From NCBI GenBank assembly GCA_035480615.1, contig DATIHO010000143.1:1-31674 (forward strand): a stretch of DNA of 31,674 bases. The letters run 5' to 3'. The notes under the pieces are model-generated. The model made no database searches. It had not been told where the DNA came from and was given only the letters and a program-made list of their open reading frames with translations. Position 1 is the stretch's first letter, and each line of letters starts with the position of its first letter. The DNA comes from CAIPFQ01 sp035480615 (lineage in GTDB: Bacteria > Chlamydiota > Chlamydiia > Chlamydiales > SM23-39). Of the stretch, positions 23,121 through 29,943 are shown piece by piece. The position numbers were made by a program, and so were the translations under genes.

Positions 23121-25001
23121 TTAATACGCTACAGTCGAATTGAGATAAACGATACTGTGTCCTGCATCCGTTTTTACCGCTTTTTGTAGAGTAATGCCCC
23201 AATCAAGACGAATCATCAAATTTTGCCAAAGATCAATTTCCGTTCCCAGTCCTGTGCTCAGGAGAGTCGAATTTTTTTCAAGACTATGGACACAATGGTT
23301 ATCTATGGATCGGGCGGTGTCAATGAAGGCTCGAAACATGACGTCCCAATCTGCCCGATCTCCAGGATATTCAGGAACAGGTCGAAAATTTTTACCAAAT
23401 AAGGTAGTTACTGAGTGACGGCTTGAAGGGAAAACAGGACTCAAGTGAAATATATATTCCCATCTGGCTACAAAAGCGCTATCTCCGGAATTGATTGCTT
23501 CCGGATAACCTCGGACCGTATTAAATCCGCCGACCACAAATTTCAATTGCGGGATCAGCCGATATTGAAATGCATATTGCCCCTGTCCTGCAAAAAGAAA
23601 TTCATGAATCGGCTTTTCCGAATTTGTGTAAAACCTGGCAAAAAAGGAGCCGTTTAAAATCGTCCATCCTTTATTTGTATTGACACGGCCCAGTCGATCG
23701 ATATGTTTGCGGCTGGATGCCAAGAATTGATTCGGGCTTGTAATCCCAAGAAATTTAAAGCAAAATCCCCAAAGGGGCAGCTTCTGTTCCATTGTAAATC
23801 CAAAAGTAGGAGCCGCAAATTGAATCCATTCTTTTGGCACATGAGGAGTTCGATGGGTCACGTGGATATTGTAATATCGGATCCCTTCTAAACAATCGAA
23901 AAAAAAGCTTCCCGCCTGTGCTGCATTTTCTTTGAATTGCAGTTCAGCAACGCCCTGCGTTCCCACAAAAATTTTATCCGAAAATCCAAGATCCGATGCT
24001 GCATACCGATTGAACATGCCAAACAGTTTCCATCGCGCTCTTGGCCAAACAAGGATGGGGCGATCATAAGAGCCGACAAATGTGTAATAAGAATGAAAAC
24101 TGTCTGTTGTCCAGTCAAAGCGGAAAATATCATCTACGCCTGTTAGCTGGGTATGCAAAAATCCAATTGTCTCTTGCCACAGTCCAGTCACATGATTTCC
24201 TGTATTGCCAACATCGCCAAATATGCGCCAGGGCCGATGTTCTGCTACTAAATAATCGATCCCTATCTGATTTTCATGATACAATGGATAGATGCGCGCA
24301 TCAACGCTGCGGTTTGGGTGGCGGTTGAGAAAAGACAGATAAGCATCGAGTTCTTCCTGTGAAAACAGATCGCCGCATGTTCCCTCCTGTGTAAAAATCG
24401 GCTGCATGGGAGAGTGGGAAATGATATAAGAAAGCTGCCTCATCTTTTCCATGGGATGGTTCTTTTCATTCAGATGCCACGCTCCCAGCTCTCCTACAGA
24501 AAATGTTTTGATCTGAAGAGTGATTTGACAGCTTTGTTTTCGACCATCCCGTCCATCTGCCGAAATTTCATCCGATGCAATTTGCACTAAAGCGCTATCC
24601 AAGCCTCTTTGCTTTAGATACTCGCAAAGAGAAGCGCAAATCGTTTGCAACGCGCTTTTGTCAAAGCAGGGGCAAGCCATTTCTTGAAACGCAAATCGCA
24701 TTTGTATTGGCGCAGGAGTCGTACAAGATTCGCAAATCCCGGCAAGAGTGATATAGGTGGAACAAGAGCCATTCGGGTTTGTATAACCTTTGGGGCCAAT
24801 TCCAATCTCAATCGGAAGATTCATGAGATCGGAAATAGGAGGATGTCTGGGGTGCTGCTGATTGTACACAATGTCAAAGCAACTCACCGGATAACAAAGA
24901 GCATTCTGTTTTTCAAAAGCATGCAAATCCAGCGCACAGATCATTAGGAGCTGCAAAATTATTTCTTTGCGGCTAATTATGCTCGTGAGAGAAAGCTTCA
25001 A
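23121..25001 (-). CDS. Omp85/TpsB-family outer-membrane transporter (ShlB/FhaC-like)
   Basis: This 626-residue protein has a signal peptide read from a TTG start at 25001 (MKLSLTSIISRK then IILQLLMICALDLHA), preceded by TAAGG at proper spacing. POTRA-like sequence occupies ~70-230 (CEYLKQRGLDSALVQIASDE), and the rest is beta-barrel with the Omp85 loop-6 motif VRGY (GGFNTVRGYPEAINSGDSAF). The last residues STVAY end in an aromatic residue, as usual for outer-membrane barrels. TpsB proteins export a large partner through the outer membrane, but no TpsA neighbour is visible here. It is Cys-rich at the N-terminus. Confidence 0.83.
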   Translation of the reverse strand: MKLSLTSIISRKEIILQLLMICALDLHAFEKQNALCYPVSCFDIVYNQQHPRHPPISDLMNLPIEIGIGPKGYTNPNGSCSTYITLAGICESCTTPAPIQMRFAFQEMACPCFDKSALQTICASLCEYLKQRGLDSALVQIASDEISADGRDGRKQSCQITLQIKTFSVGELGAWHLNEKNHPMEKMRQLSYIISHSPMQPIFTQEGTCGDLFSQEELDAYLSFLNRHPNRSVDARIYPLYHENQIGIDYLVAEHRPWRIFGDVGNTGNHVTGLWQETIGFLHTQLTGVDDIFRFDWTTDSFHSYYTFVGSYDRPILVWPRARWKLFGMFNRYAASDLGFSDKIFVGTQGVAELQFKENAAQAGSFFFDCLEGIRYYNIHVTHRTPHVPKEWIQFAAPTFGFTMEQKLPLWGFCFKFLGITSPNQFLASSRKHIDRLGRVNTNKGWTILNGSFFARFYTNSEKPIHEFLFAGQGQYAFQYRLIPQLKFVVGGFNTVRGYPEAINSGDSAFVARWEYIFHLSPVFPSSRHSVTTLFGKNFRPVPEYPGDRADWDVMFRAFIDTARSIDNHCVHSLEKNSTLLSTGLGTEIDLWQNLMIRLDWGITLQKAVKTDAGHSIVYLNSTVAY

Positions 25002-25067
25002 AATTTTTACCTTAATTCAGATCATGCAAGAATTTTTAGAAAAATCAATTGAATTGTTAGAGACTGT

Positions 25068-25149
25068 TATACCCAAAATGATTCAAGAATCGATTTTCGG
25101 CAGCTTTCAATCCCGCCCAAAGGCCGATTCTTGAATCATTTTGGGTATA
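25068..25149. repeat. Palindromic repeat family A, perfect 25-bp arms
   Basis: Left arm 25068-25092 (TATACCCAAAATGATTCAAG AATCG) is perfectly complementary to 25125-25149. The loop holds TTCGGCAGCTTTCAATCCCG, shared with copies at 26790 and 27090. It lies in the gap upstream of the TpsB-like gene. Confidence 0.85.
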
Positions 25150-25246
25150 TACCGATTCAAGCTTCGTAGATTTTTATGAGCGGTGTCTATGAGATTGTTA
25201 TATACCCAAGGTTGATAAAAATTATGTTAATTATTATTTGTAATTT

Positions 25247-25822
25247 ATGAAAGTTGTAAAACTGTTGTTTTTTACATTGCCTATGTGCGTCCTTCCCGAG
25301 TCACCCAATGCTCCGCCTGTCTCAGGAATTGTGGATTGGGTTTTGCGAACAGATTTTTGGGATACAACTCCTCTCATTCACTATCCCTCGCATCAAGAAA
25401 TCCTGAAGATTCGAATTAACCAAAACTTAAAGTTTTGGCCTCGGTTGCATCAAAAATGGCTGGCTATTGAACAAAAAAATTGCAATCCCGTTGATATGAC
25501 AATTGCGGAATACCAGGATGAAAGAAATTTACAAAATGCAAAAATCTGTGTCGATGAATTTCAGTCCTATTTAAAATACCAAATGAAATACAAGGCGGCA
25601 CAGACTTATATCTCTAATATAAAATATCTCATTTCTTTAATTAAAGGGGAAATGGATCTTAATAGCGCTTCTGATCTTTTCAGAGCAATAGGAAGCGGAA
25701 AGAGGTGTGCAAAATTTTCCGCTGCCTCTGCCGATTTTATCATCGATGACATTCTGGAATTTACCAAGCCCGATTCTTTGAGCCTGGTAGAGTGGCGATG
25801 GCTAGTGCTCTGTCAAGCTTAA
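25247..25822 (+). CDS. Hypothetical exported protein
   Basis: The 191-residue protein has a short signal-like start (MKVVKLLFFTLPMCVLPES). The rest is a soluble, mostly helical sequence with Trp-rich opening (VDWVLRTDFWDTTPL) and lysine-rich middle (YLKYQMKYKAAQTYISNIKY). No family is recognised. No ribosome site is visible before the ATG, so the start could be wrong. Flanked on both sides by palindromic repeats, the gene sits alone. Confidence 0.6.
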   Translation: MKVVKLLFFTLPMCVLPESPNAPPVSGIVDWVLRTDFWDTTPLIHYPSHQEILKIRINQNLKFWPRLHQKWLAIEQKNCNPVDMTIAEYQDERNLQNAKICVDEFQSYLKYQMKYKAAQTYISNIKYLISLIKGEMDLNSASDLFRAIGSGKRCAKFSAASADFIIDDILEFTKPDSLSLVEWRWLVLCQA

Positions 25823-25851
25823 ATTTACGGTTTGGGCTGCGTCAAAGCCGC

Positions 25852-25980
25852 TGAAATCGACGATCTGGAGTTTGGACTAATTTCACTCGCTAGCGCTCGC
25901 GAAATTAGTCCAAACTCCAGGACGATCGCAAGTTGGTCCGTATTGCACTAATAATAACCAACCTGTGACCGTCGATTTCA
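25852..25980. repeat. 129-bp palindromic repeat (family D)
   Basis: The inner arms CTGGAGTTTGGACTAATTTC (25865-25884) and its perfect complement (25901-25920) surround an ACTCGCTAGCGCTCGC palindrome. Outer arms TGAAATCGAC/GTCGATTTCA also pair. The interval between the two neighbouring genes holds nothing else. Confidence 0.75.
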
Positions 25981-26058
25981 AATAGCTTTCACACCGGCCC
26001 AATGGCAAGATTTTTATGAAACGATGTACTAGATGATCACATAGACGATCAGCTAGCC

Positions 26059-26568
26059 TCAGTCAAAGGTCCCGTAACTTCGAACTGGATTAGGTGCACC
26101 CGCAACTGGAAGAAGCGGTGTAACCTCACCTAGATTAAGCGGTGCACCCGCAACTAGATTAAGCGATACACCCGCAACTGGAAGAACCGGTACATCCTCA
26201 TCTAGATTAAGCGGTACATCCTCATCTGGAAGAAACAGTGCATCCTCATCTGGAAGAAACAGTGCATCCTCATTTGGATCGGGCTGCGGTGCAAGTGGAA
26301 GAAGCGATACATCCTCAATTAGATGATTAAGTGCCTCCACGTTCAGGGGTGCTCTACACGTTGGGCAAGTCGGCTGCGGCTGTGGATTATGATACGCCTG
26401 TTGCAGCTGCTGCTGCGCCACAAGCCACGTCTTCAAGCACCGCTTATGGCTTACATGCTCCCCATCACTATCGATAGAGATTGGATTATGCATTAATATC
26501 GATGTGCCATCATTCGCATCCATGCAAATCGCACAGTTGCCTGCTGGATTATTTAAATCTATGCTCAT
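26059..26568 (-). CDS. RING-like zinc-finger protein with eight-residue tandem repeats
   Basis: The 169-residue protein has Cys12-x2-Cys15, then His38-x2-His41-x2-Cys44 and Cys68-x2-Cys71, the order of a RING-H2 domain in which the third ligand (Cys in C-x-H) is replaced by Gly36-Glu37-His38. The C-terminal 60 residues are eight-residue repeats (DEDALFLP DEDALFLP, then VAGAPLNL and similar). A good ribosome site (AAGAGGTAAAT) precedes the ATG. RING proteins recruit ubiquitin E2 enzymes in eukaryotes; in amoeba-associated bacteria such genes usually encode host-directed effectors. No classical signal peptide; type III secretion would be expected but cannot be shown here. Confidence 0.8.
   Translation of the reverse strand: MSIDLNNPAGNCAICMDANDGTSILMHNPISIDSDGEHVSHKRCLKTWLVAQQQLQQAYHNPQPQPTCPTCRAPLNVEALNHLIEDVSLLPLAPQPDPNEDALFLPDEDALFLPDEDVPLNLDEDVPVLPVAGVSLNLVAGAPLNLGEVTPLLPVAGAPNPVRSYGTFD
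26095..26277. repeat. 24-bp tandem repeats inside the RING-like gene
   Basis: About seven to eight diverged 24-bp units encode eight-residue repeats. Two adjacent units around 26225-26275 are nearly identical (GGAAGAAACAGTGCATCCTC), which indicates recent expansion by slippage or unequal exchange. Confidence 0.85.
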
Positions 26569-26777
26569 ATTTACCTCTTTATATTATTGTTTATTGTTAC
26601 CAGTAATTATAATTGTATTAAAATTTTTATTTTAACTCAATATTTTTTTCAAAGACATGTTAGCGTTTAATTGAAGCGGAGAATATCCCATTATTAGTTG
26701 AAATTCCTGTCACTCCAACCGCCGCTTAGATCAGACGGCCATTATCTCATTTGTTTCTCTTGTTAAGTGTAACTCAA

Positions 26778-26837
26778 TCGATTTTTCGGAAGCTTTCAAT
26801 CCGCCCAAATGCCAATTTTTGAATCACTTTGGGTATA
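26778..26837. repeat. Partial palindromic repeat family A
   Basis: The loop-side segment TCGGAAGCTTTCAATCCGCC and the right arm ending CACTTTGGGTATA are present; the left arm is lost. It directly joins the next hairpin. Bases 26569-26777 hold no feature beyond an AT-rich leader region of the RING-like gene. Confidence 0.7.
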
Positions 26838-27012
26838 GGCTTCGTCGATTTTTGGGATTATTTTGGCCGATTTTCAATCAAAAAGTGGGGACCTATATCG
26901 ACAGAAAAGTATACAGGTCCCCACTTTTTGATCGAAAATCGGCCAAAATAATCCCGAAAATCGGTCAAAATAATCCCCAAAATCGACGAAGCCGAAATCC
27001 GTTAACAGTCTC
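26838..27012. mobile_element. Hairpin element (family B2), left terminus missing
   Basis: The element begins at GGCTTCGTCGATTTTTGGGA, has a GTGGGGACCT/AGGTCCCCAC core and ends CCGTTAACAGTCTC. A ~26-base module (AAAATCGGYCAAAATAATCC) is duplicated in the right arm at 26940-26985. The left GAGACTG terminus is absent where it abuts family A. Confidence 0.75.
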
Positions 27013-27027
27013 TCAAAGCGCCAAAAA

Positions 27028-27084
27028 TCGATTCTTGAAAAGGGGGCTAGTATTGAAGAATACAACCCCCTTTTCAAGAATCGA
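27028..27084. repeat. Perfect 19-bp hairpin with G5/C5 core
   Basis: TCGATTCTTGAAAAGGGGG (27028-27046) pairs perfectly with 27066-27084 across a 19-base loop. Its right arm doubles as the left arm of the next family A copy, so two elements are interlaced. Confidence 0.8.
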
Positions 27085-27139
27085 TTTTCGGCAGCTTTCA
27101 ATCCCGCCCAAAGGTCGATTCTTGAATCATTTTGGGTAT
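27075..27139. repeat. Palindromic repeat family A
   Basis: Arms CAAGAATCGA and its complement TCGATTCTTG, plus the shared loop TTCGGCAGCTTTCAATCCCG and right end CATTTTGGGTATA are visible. It lies about 85 bases upstream of sppA. Confidence 0.75.
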
Positions 27140-27224
27140 AGCTCGCACTGAGAGAAAATAAGAGGATTGTTTCGGTATACATCTATTGCTCTTTTAATCC
27201 ACTTGGAAGTATAAAAGAGAGTTT

Positions 27225-28265
27225 ATGGGAATTGTTCCAGAATCGATTTTTGTTTCCGCTTTACGTACGCTTTGCAAAATGTTCTTTGCCGTATGTGGGA
27301 TTCTCCTGGCTTTTTTCCTTTTCTTTTTTGTGTACTCCCTTGTATTCGGAACGTCTTTAGTCGAACCCAAAACAACTATGACGATTCTTCCCGATGCCCA
27401 GGGACAACGGGAAATGGTTTCCAGTCATGCTCCTGCTATTCTTCAATTGAACATTCATGGAATTATCGGAGAGCCTGCAATTCTCGATTCGGAAAGCGTG
27501 AGAAACATTCTATTGGAATCGAGAACGGGGCTTTTAGCGAATAACCGCGTGAAAGGGATTTTGCTTCACTTCAATACCCCGGGAGGAACAGTAGTGGATT
27601 CTGATAGCATTTATCAGATGCTCGTGGACTACAAAACGAAATATAAAGTGCCGATTTATGCCTACGTCGATGGTCTTTGCGCATCGGGGGGCATGTACAT
27701 CGCTTCATCTGCTGAAAAGATTTTTGCGAGTCCTGTTTCCATCATCGGCTCTGTTGGCGTGATTTTCGGTCCCTTTTTCAATCTCTATGAAACATTGGGA
27801 AAAATCGGCGTCCAGATGCGCACCCTGACAGAGGGAAAGGATAAAGATGCGATGAGCCCGTTCAAACAATGGCAAGAGGGAGAAGACGCGTCTTATAAGG
27901 AGATCATGTCCTATTTTTACAATCGATTTGTGGAAATTGTCACTTCGGCTCGACCTTCTCTTGTAAAAGAGAAACTCATTCATCAATATGGAGCGCAAAT
28001 ATTTGATCCGGGGAAAGCAAAAGAATATGGTTACATAGACGAGATTAGTTTGAACCGAAATATTGCATTGGCGGCTCTTCTTCAAGAGGCGCAAATCAAT
28101 CCTGCAGAGCCTTATCAAGTCGTAGAGCTCGAGCCGCGCATTCAATGGTTTGCCCAATTGATTCAAGGGACATCCAATTTGGCTCACGGACGGATCGAGC
28201 ACTATTTTGATTTGGGGCAGCCAAAAATCCGTGATCAATTTGCCTATCTCTACCAACCTGAATAA
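27225..28265 (+). CDS. sppA: Signal peptide peptidase SppA (S49 family)
   Basis: This 346-residue membrane protease has one N-terminal helix (residues ~18-42) and a single S49 domain. The nucleophile Ser154 lies in GLCASGGMYIAS, and the general-base Lys is in TEGKDKDAMSPF (Lys207 by alignment). The motif NTPGGTVVDSDSIY and VGSVGVI-type block (IIGSVGVIFG) also fit. It degrades remnant signal peptides and membrane fragments from the periplasmic side. AGAGAG before the ATG is an acceptable ribosome site. The stop codon lies within a 12-base direct repeat at the edge of a large palindrome. Confidence 0.93.
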   Translation: MGIVPESIFVSALRTLCKMFFAVCGILLAFFLFFFVYSLVFGTSLVEPKTTMTILPDAQGQREMVSSHAPAILQLNIHGIIGEPAILDSESVRNILLESRTGLLANNRVKGILLHFNTPGGTVVDSDSIYQMLVDYKTKYKVPIYAYVDGLCASGGMYIASSAEKIFASPVSIIGSVGVIFGPFFNLYETLGKIGVQMRTLTEGKDKDAMSPFKQWQEGEDASYKEIMSYFYNRFVEIVTSARPSLVKEKLIHQYGAQIFDPGKAKEYGYIDEISLNRNIALAALLQEAQINPAEPYQVVELEPRIQWFAQLIQGTSNLAHGRIEHYFDLGQPKIRDQFAYLYQPE

Positions 28266-28434
28266 TGGGTTTATTCATCGGATATTCAAGTGCCTTCCGC
28301 CATCTTTTCCCGTTTTCGCCTCGGCAAGGGGGGCGGCCCGCCCTTGCCTTCGGCTCCAAACGGAAAAATCTGCTCGGAAGGCACTTGAATCTCCTGCTGA
28401 ATAAACCCATTATTCAGGTTATCAACCTGAATAA
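28254..28434. repeat. Large palindrome (family E) between sppA and the CysJ-like gene
   Basis: Nested arms are CCTGAATAATGGGTTTATTC (28258-28277), ATTCAAGTGCCTTCCG (28284-28299) and GGCAAGGG...CCCTTGCC core (28323-28348). The 12-base CAACCTGAATAA occurs directly at both ends (28254-28265 and 28423-28434) and includes the sppA stop. It can serve as a two-way terminator for the convergent genes. Confidence 0.8.
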
Positions 28435-28440
28435 CTCAGG

Positions 28441-29538
28441 TTAATATACGTCAGTCAGGTACCGTTTTTCGGATCGAAGGTGTTTTATATATTGACGCGC
28501 GTTTTCTTCTTCCATTCGCCCTTCTTCACGGATAATTTGATGAAGCATCGAATCGACGTCTTTTGCCATTTCTTCTGCATCGCCGCAAACATAAAAATAG
28601 GCTCCTTCTTCAAGCCAGCTCCAAAGGCTACTTTTTTCTTCGTACATTTTATGCTGTACGTAGATTTTTATAGACGCATCTCGTGAAAAGGCGAGGTTGA
28701 GTCGAAGGAGGCCTTGAGACTGCAGCTCTAGCCAAAAAGGGCCATAATAAAAATCGGAAACGCGATTTCTATCACCAAAAAATAGCCAATTTCTACCCGG
28801 AGCAGCAAGGGCCAGCCGCTCTTGCAAAAACGCTCGAAAAGGGGCAATCCCGGTTCCGGGACCCACAAAAATGATAGAGGCATTTGGATCATCCGGGAGG
28901 GTAAAATGATTTGAAGGTTGCAGGTAGATGGGGATCTTGGTGGTGCTTTCTTGTGCTAGTGTGCATAAGAAAAAGCTTCCAACCCCTTTCCTTCTCTGTC
29001 CGTTTTGAATGAAATTCACATATGCGACTGTTAAATGGATCTCATTTGGAAAGACACGGGCAGAGTTTGCAATTGAATAAAAGCGGGGGAGTAGAGGCAT
29101 CAATTTTGCAAAATGGGAGAAATCTATAAGAGGATACTGCAGAAGAAGTTCATGCAGCGTATAACGATGTAGAAATTCATGCAGTTTTGTTTTGTCTTCT
29201 GCGCATTTCTGCTCGCATAATATTTTAAAAAATGGAATATTGACGCGGCTGATATTTGCTTTCGTTAAGAGAAAATCCCTTAAGGCAACCGCAACATTTT
29301 CTCGGGGATGGAATAGGGTTTCAGCGCCTGAGCATCCGATTGTTTGAAGAATCGCATGAACTTCTTCAGGGTCATTTTGAGGTAAGACTCCAATGCTGTC
29401 CCCCACTTTGTAAGGCAACGCGCCGCTTTCTATTTCCAATACAATGTGGTAGGTTTTTTTACTGGAAGAGGGACCGCTCAACAGGCTCCGTTCTTTGATA
29501 CGAGCATGGTAGGGATTGGTTCGAGAATAGTTTTTCAT
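28441..29538 (-). CDS. cysJ: CysJ-like FAD/NADP oxidoreductase lacking the FMN domain
   Basis: The 365-residue protein covers only the ferredoxin-reductase half of sulfite reductase flavoprotein: a connecting domain, the FAD motif RFYSIANS, the NADP motif GPGTGIAPFRAFLQER, CGDAEEMAKDV, and the C-terminal YLTDVY that stacks on FAD. The N-terminal flavodoxin domain of full CysJ or cytochrome P450 reductase is absent, as in chlamydial proteins labelled CysJ. It would pass NADPH electrons to a partner protein not found here. No Shine-Dalgarno is seen and the B1 MITE lies 27 bases upstream of the ATG, so its promoter may be altered. Confidence 0.85.
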   Translation of the reverse strand: MKNYSRTNPYHARIKERSLLSGPSSSKKTYHIVLEIESGALPYKVGDSIGVLPQNDPEEVHAILQTIGCSGAETLFHPRENVAVALRDFLLTKANISRVNIPFFKILCEQKCAEDKTKLHEFLHRYTLHELLLQYPLIDFSHFAKLMPLLPRFYSIANSARVFPNEIHLTVAYVNFIQNGQRRKGVGSFFLCTLAQESTTKIPIYLQPSNHFTLPDDPNASIIFVGPGTGIAPFRAFLQERLALAAPGRNWLFFGDRNRVSDFYYGPFWLELQSQGLLRLNLAFSRDASIKIYVQHKMYEEKSSLWSWLEEGAYFYVCGDAEEMAKDVDSMLHQIIREEGRMEEENARQYIKHLRSEKRYLTDVY

Positions 29539-29565
29539 AAAACAGAGTTTGTAGACAGTCTCTTA

Positions 29566-29735
29566 GAAGCTGTCCTAAAACTCAGCTTCTGTCGATTTTG
29601 GGGTTCTTTTGAGCCGCTTTTTGGTTCTTTTTGCGGGGGTAGTATCAAACTTCGTATACAACCCCCGCAAAAAGAACCAAAAATCGGCCAAAATAATCCC
29701 CAAAATCGACGAAGCCTGGGTTTTAGGACAGCTTC
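29566..29735. mobile_element. 170-bp hairpin MITE, copy 2 (family B1)
   Basis: It is almost identical to the copy at 9614-9783, with the same length, termini GAAGCTGTCCTAAAAC and G5/C5 core, and TTA direct repeats at 29563-29565 and 29736-29738. The right TTA is the stop codon of the 43-residue lipoprotein on the minus strand. Confidence 0.88.
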
Positions 29736-29867
29736 TTATTGAGTTTCTTCGACGGGATCGACTACATCCACCTCCGCTGATTTAGAGATGACATATCCTC
29801 GGGTGTAATTGCCATCTTCACAGCCTAGAGTTAAGAAACATAATCCTATGAAGACCATTATTTTCAC
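29736..29867 (-). CDS. 43-residue lipoprotein downstream of gltX (OmcA position)
   Basis: The protein starts at a GTG (29867) with a GAGAGG ribosome site and reads MKIMVFIGLCFLTLGC, so Cys16 forms a lipobox (LTLGC). The mature peptide is acidic (EDGNYTRGYVISKSAEVDVV then DPVEETQ). In classical Chlamydia the small Cys-rich lipoprotein gene omcA follows gltX; this protein has the same place and size class but only two Cys, so it is a positional counterpart rather than a clear homologue. The stop TAA coincides with the MITE target duplication. Confidence 0.78.
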   Translation of the reverse strand: MKIMVFIGLCFLTLGCEDGNYTRGYVISKSAEVDVVDPVEETQ

Positions 29868-29919
29868 GGATTCCTCTCAAAATAATTTGTTTGTTCATGT
29901 GTTCAACAACACCCTCTTA

Positions 29920-29943
29920 GAAGCTGCCCTAAACTTTAGCTTC
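29920..29943. repeat. Solo mini-hairpin of the B1 MITE terminus
   Basis: GAAGCT...AGCTTC with internal TAAACTTTA flanks itself by TTA on both sides (29917-29919 and 29944-29946). It equals only the terminal hairpin of the 170-bp element. The right TTA is the gltX stop codon; it may also act as its terminator. Confidence 0.65.

Noticed and set aside
26790..27139. Possible CRISPR array because of repeated motifs in a short space
   Set aside because: The units are palindromic, unequal in size and lack regular spacers; no cas genes are present.
26819..27182. Open frames on both strands across the repeat island before sppA
   Set aside because: They consist of palindromic repeats, which give mirror-like frames on both strands, and have no ribosome sites.
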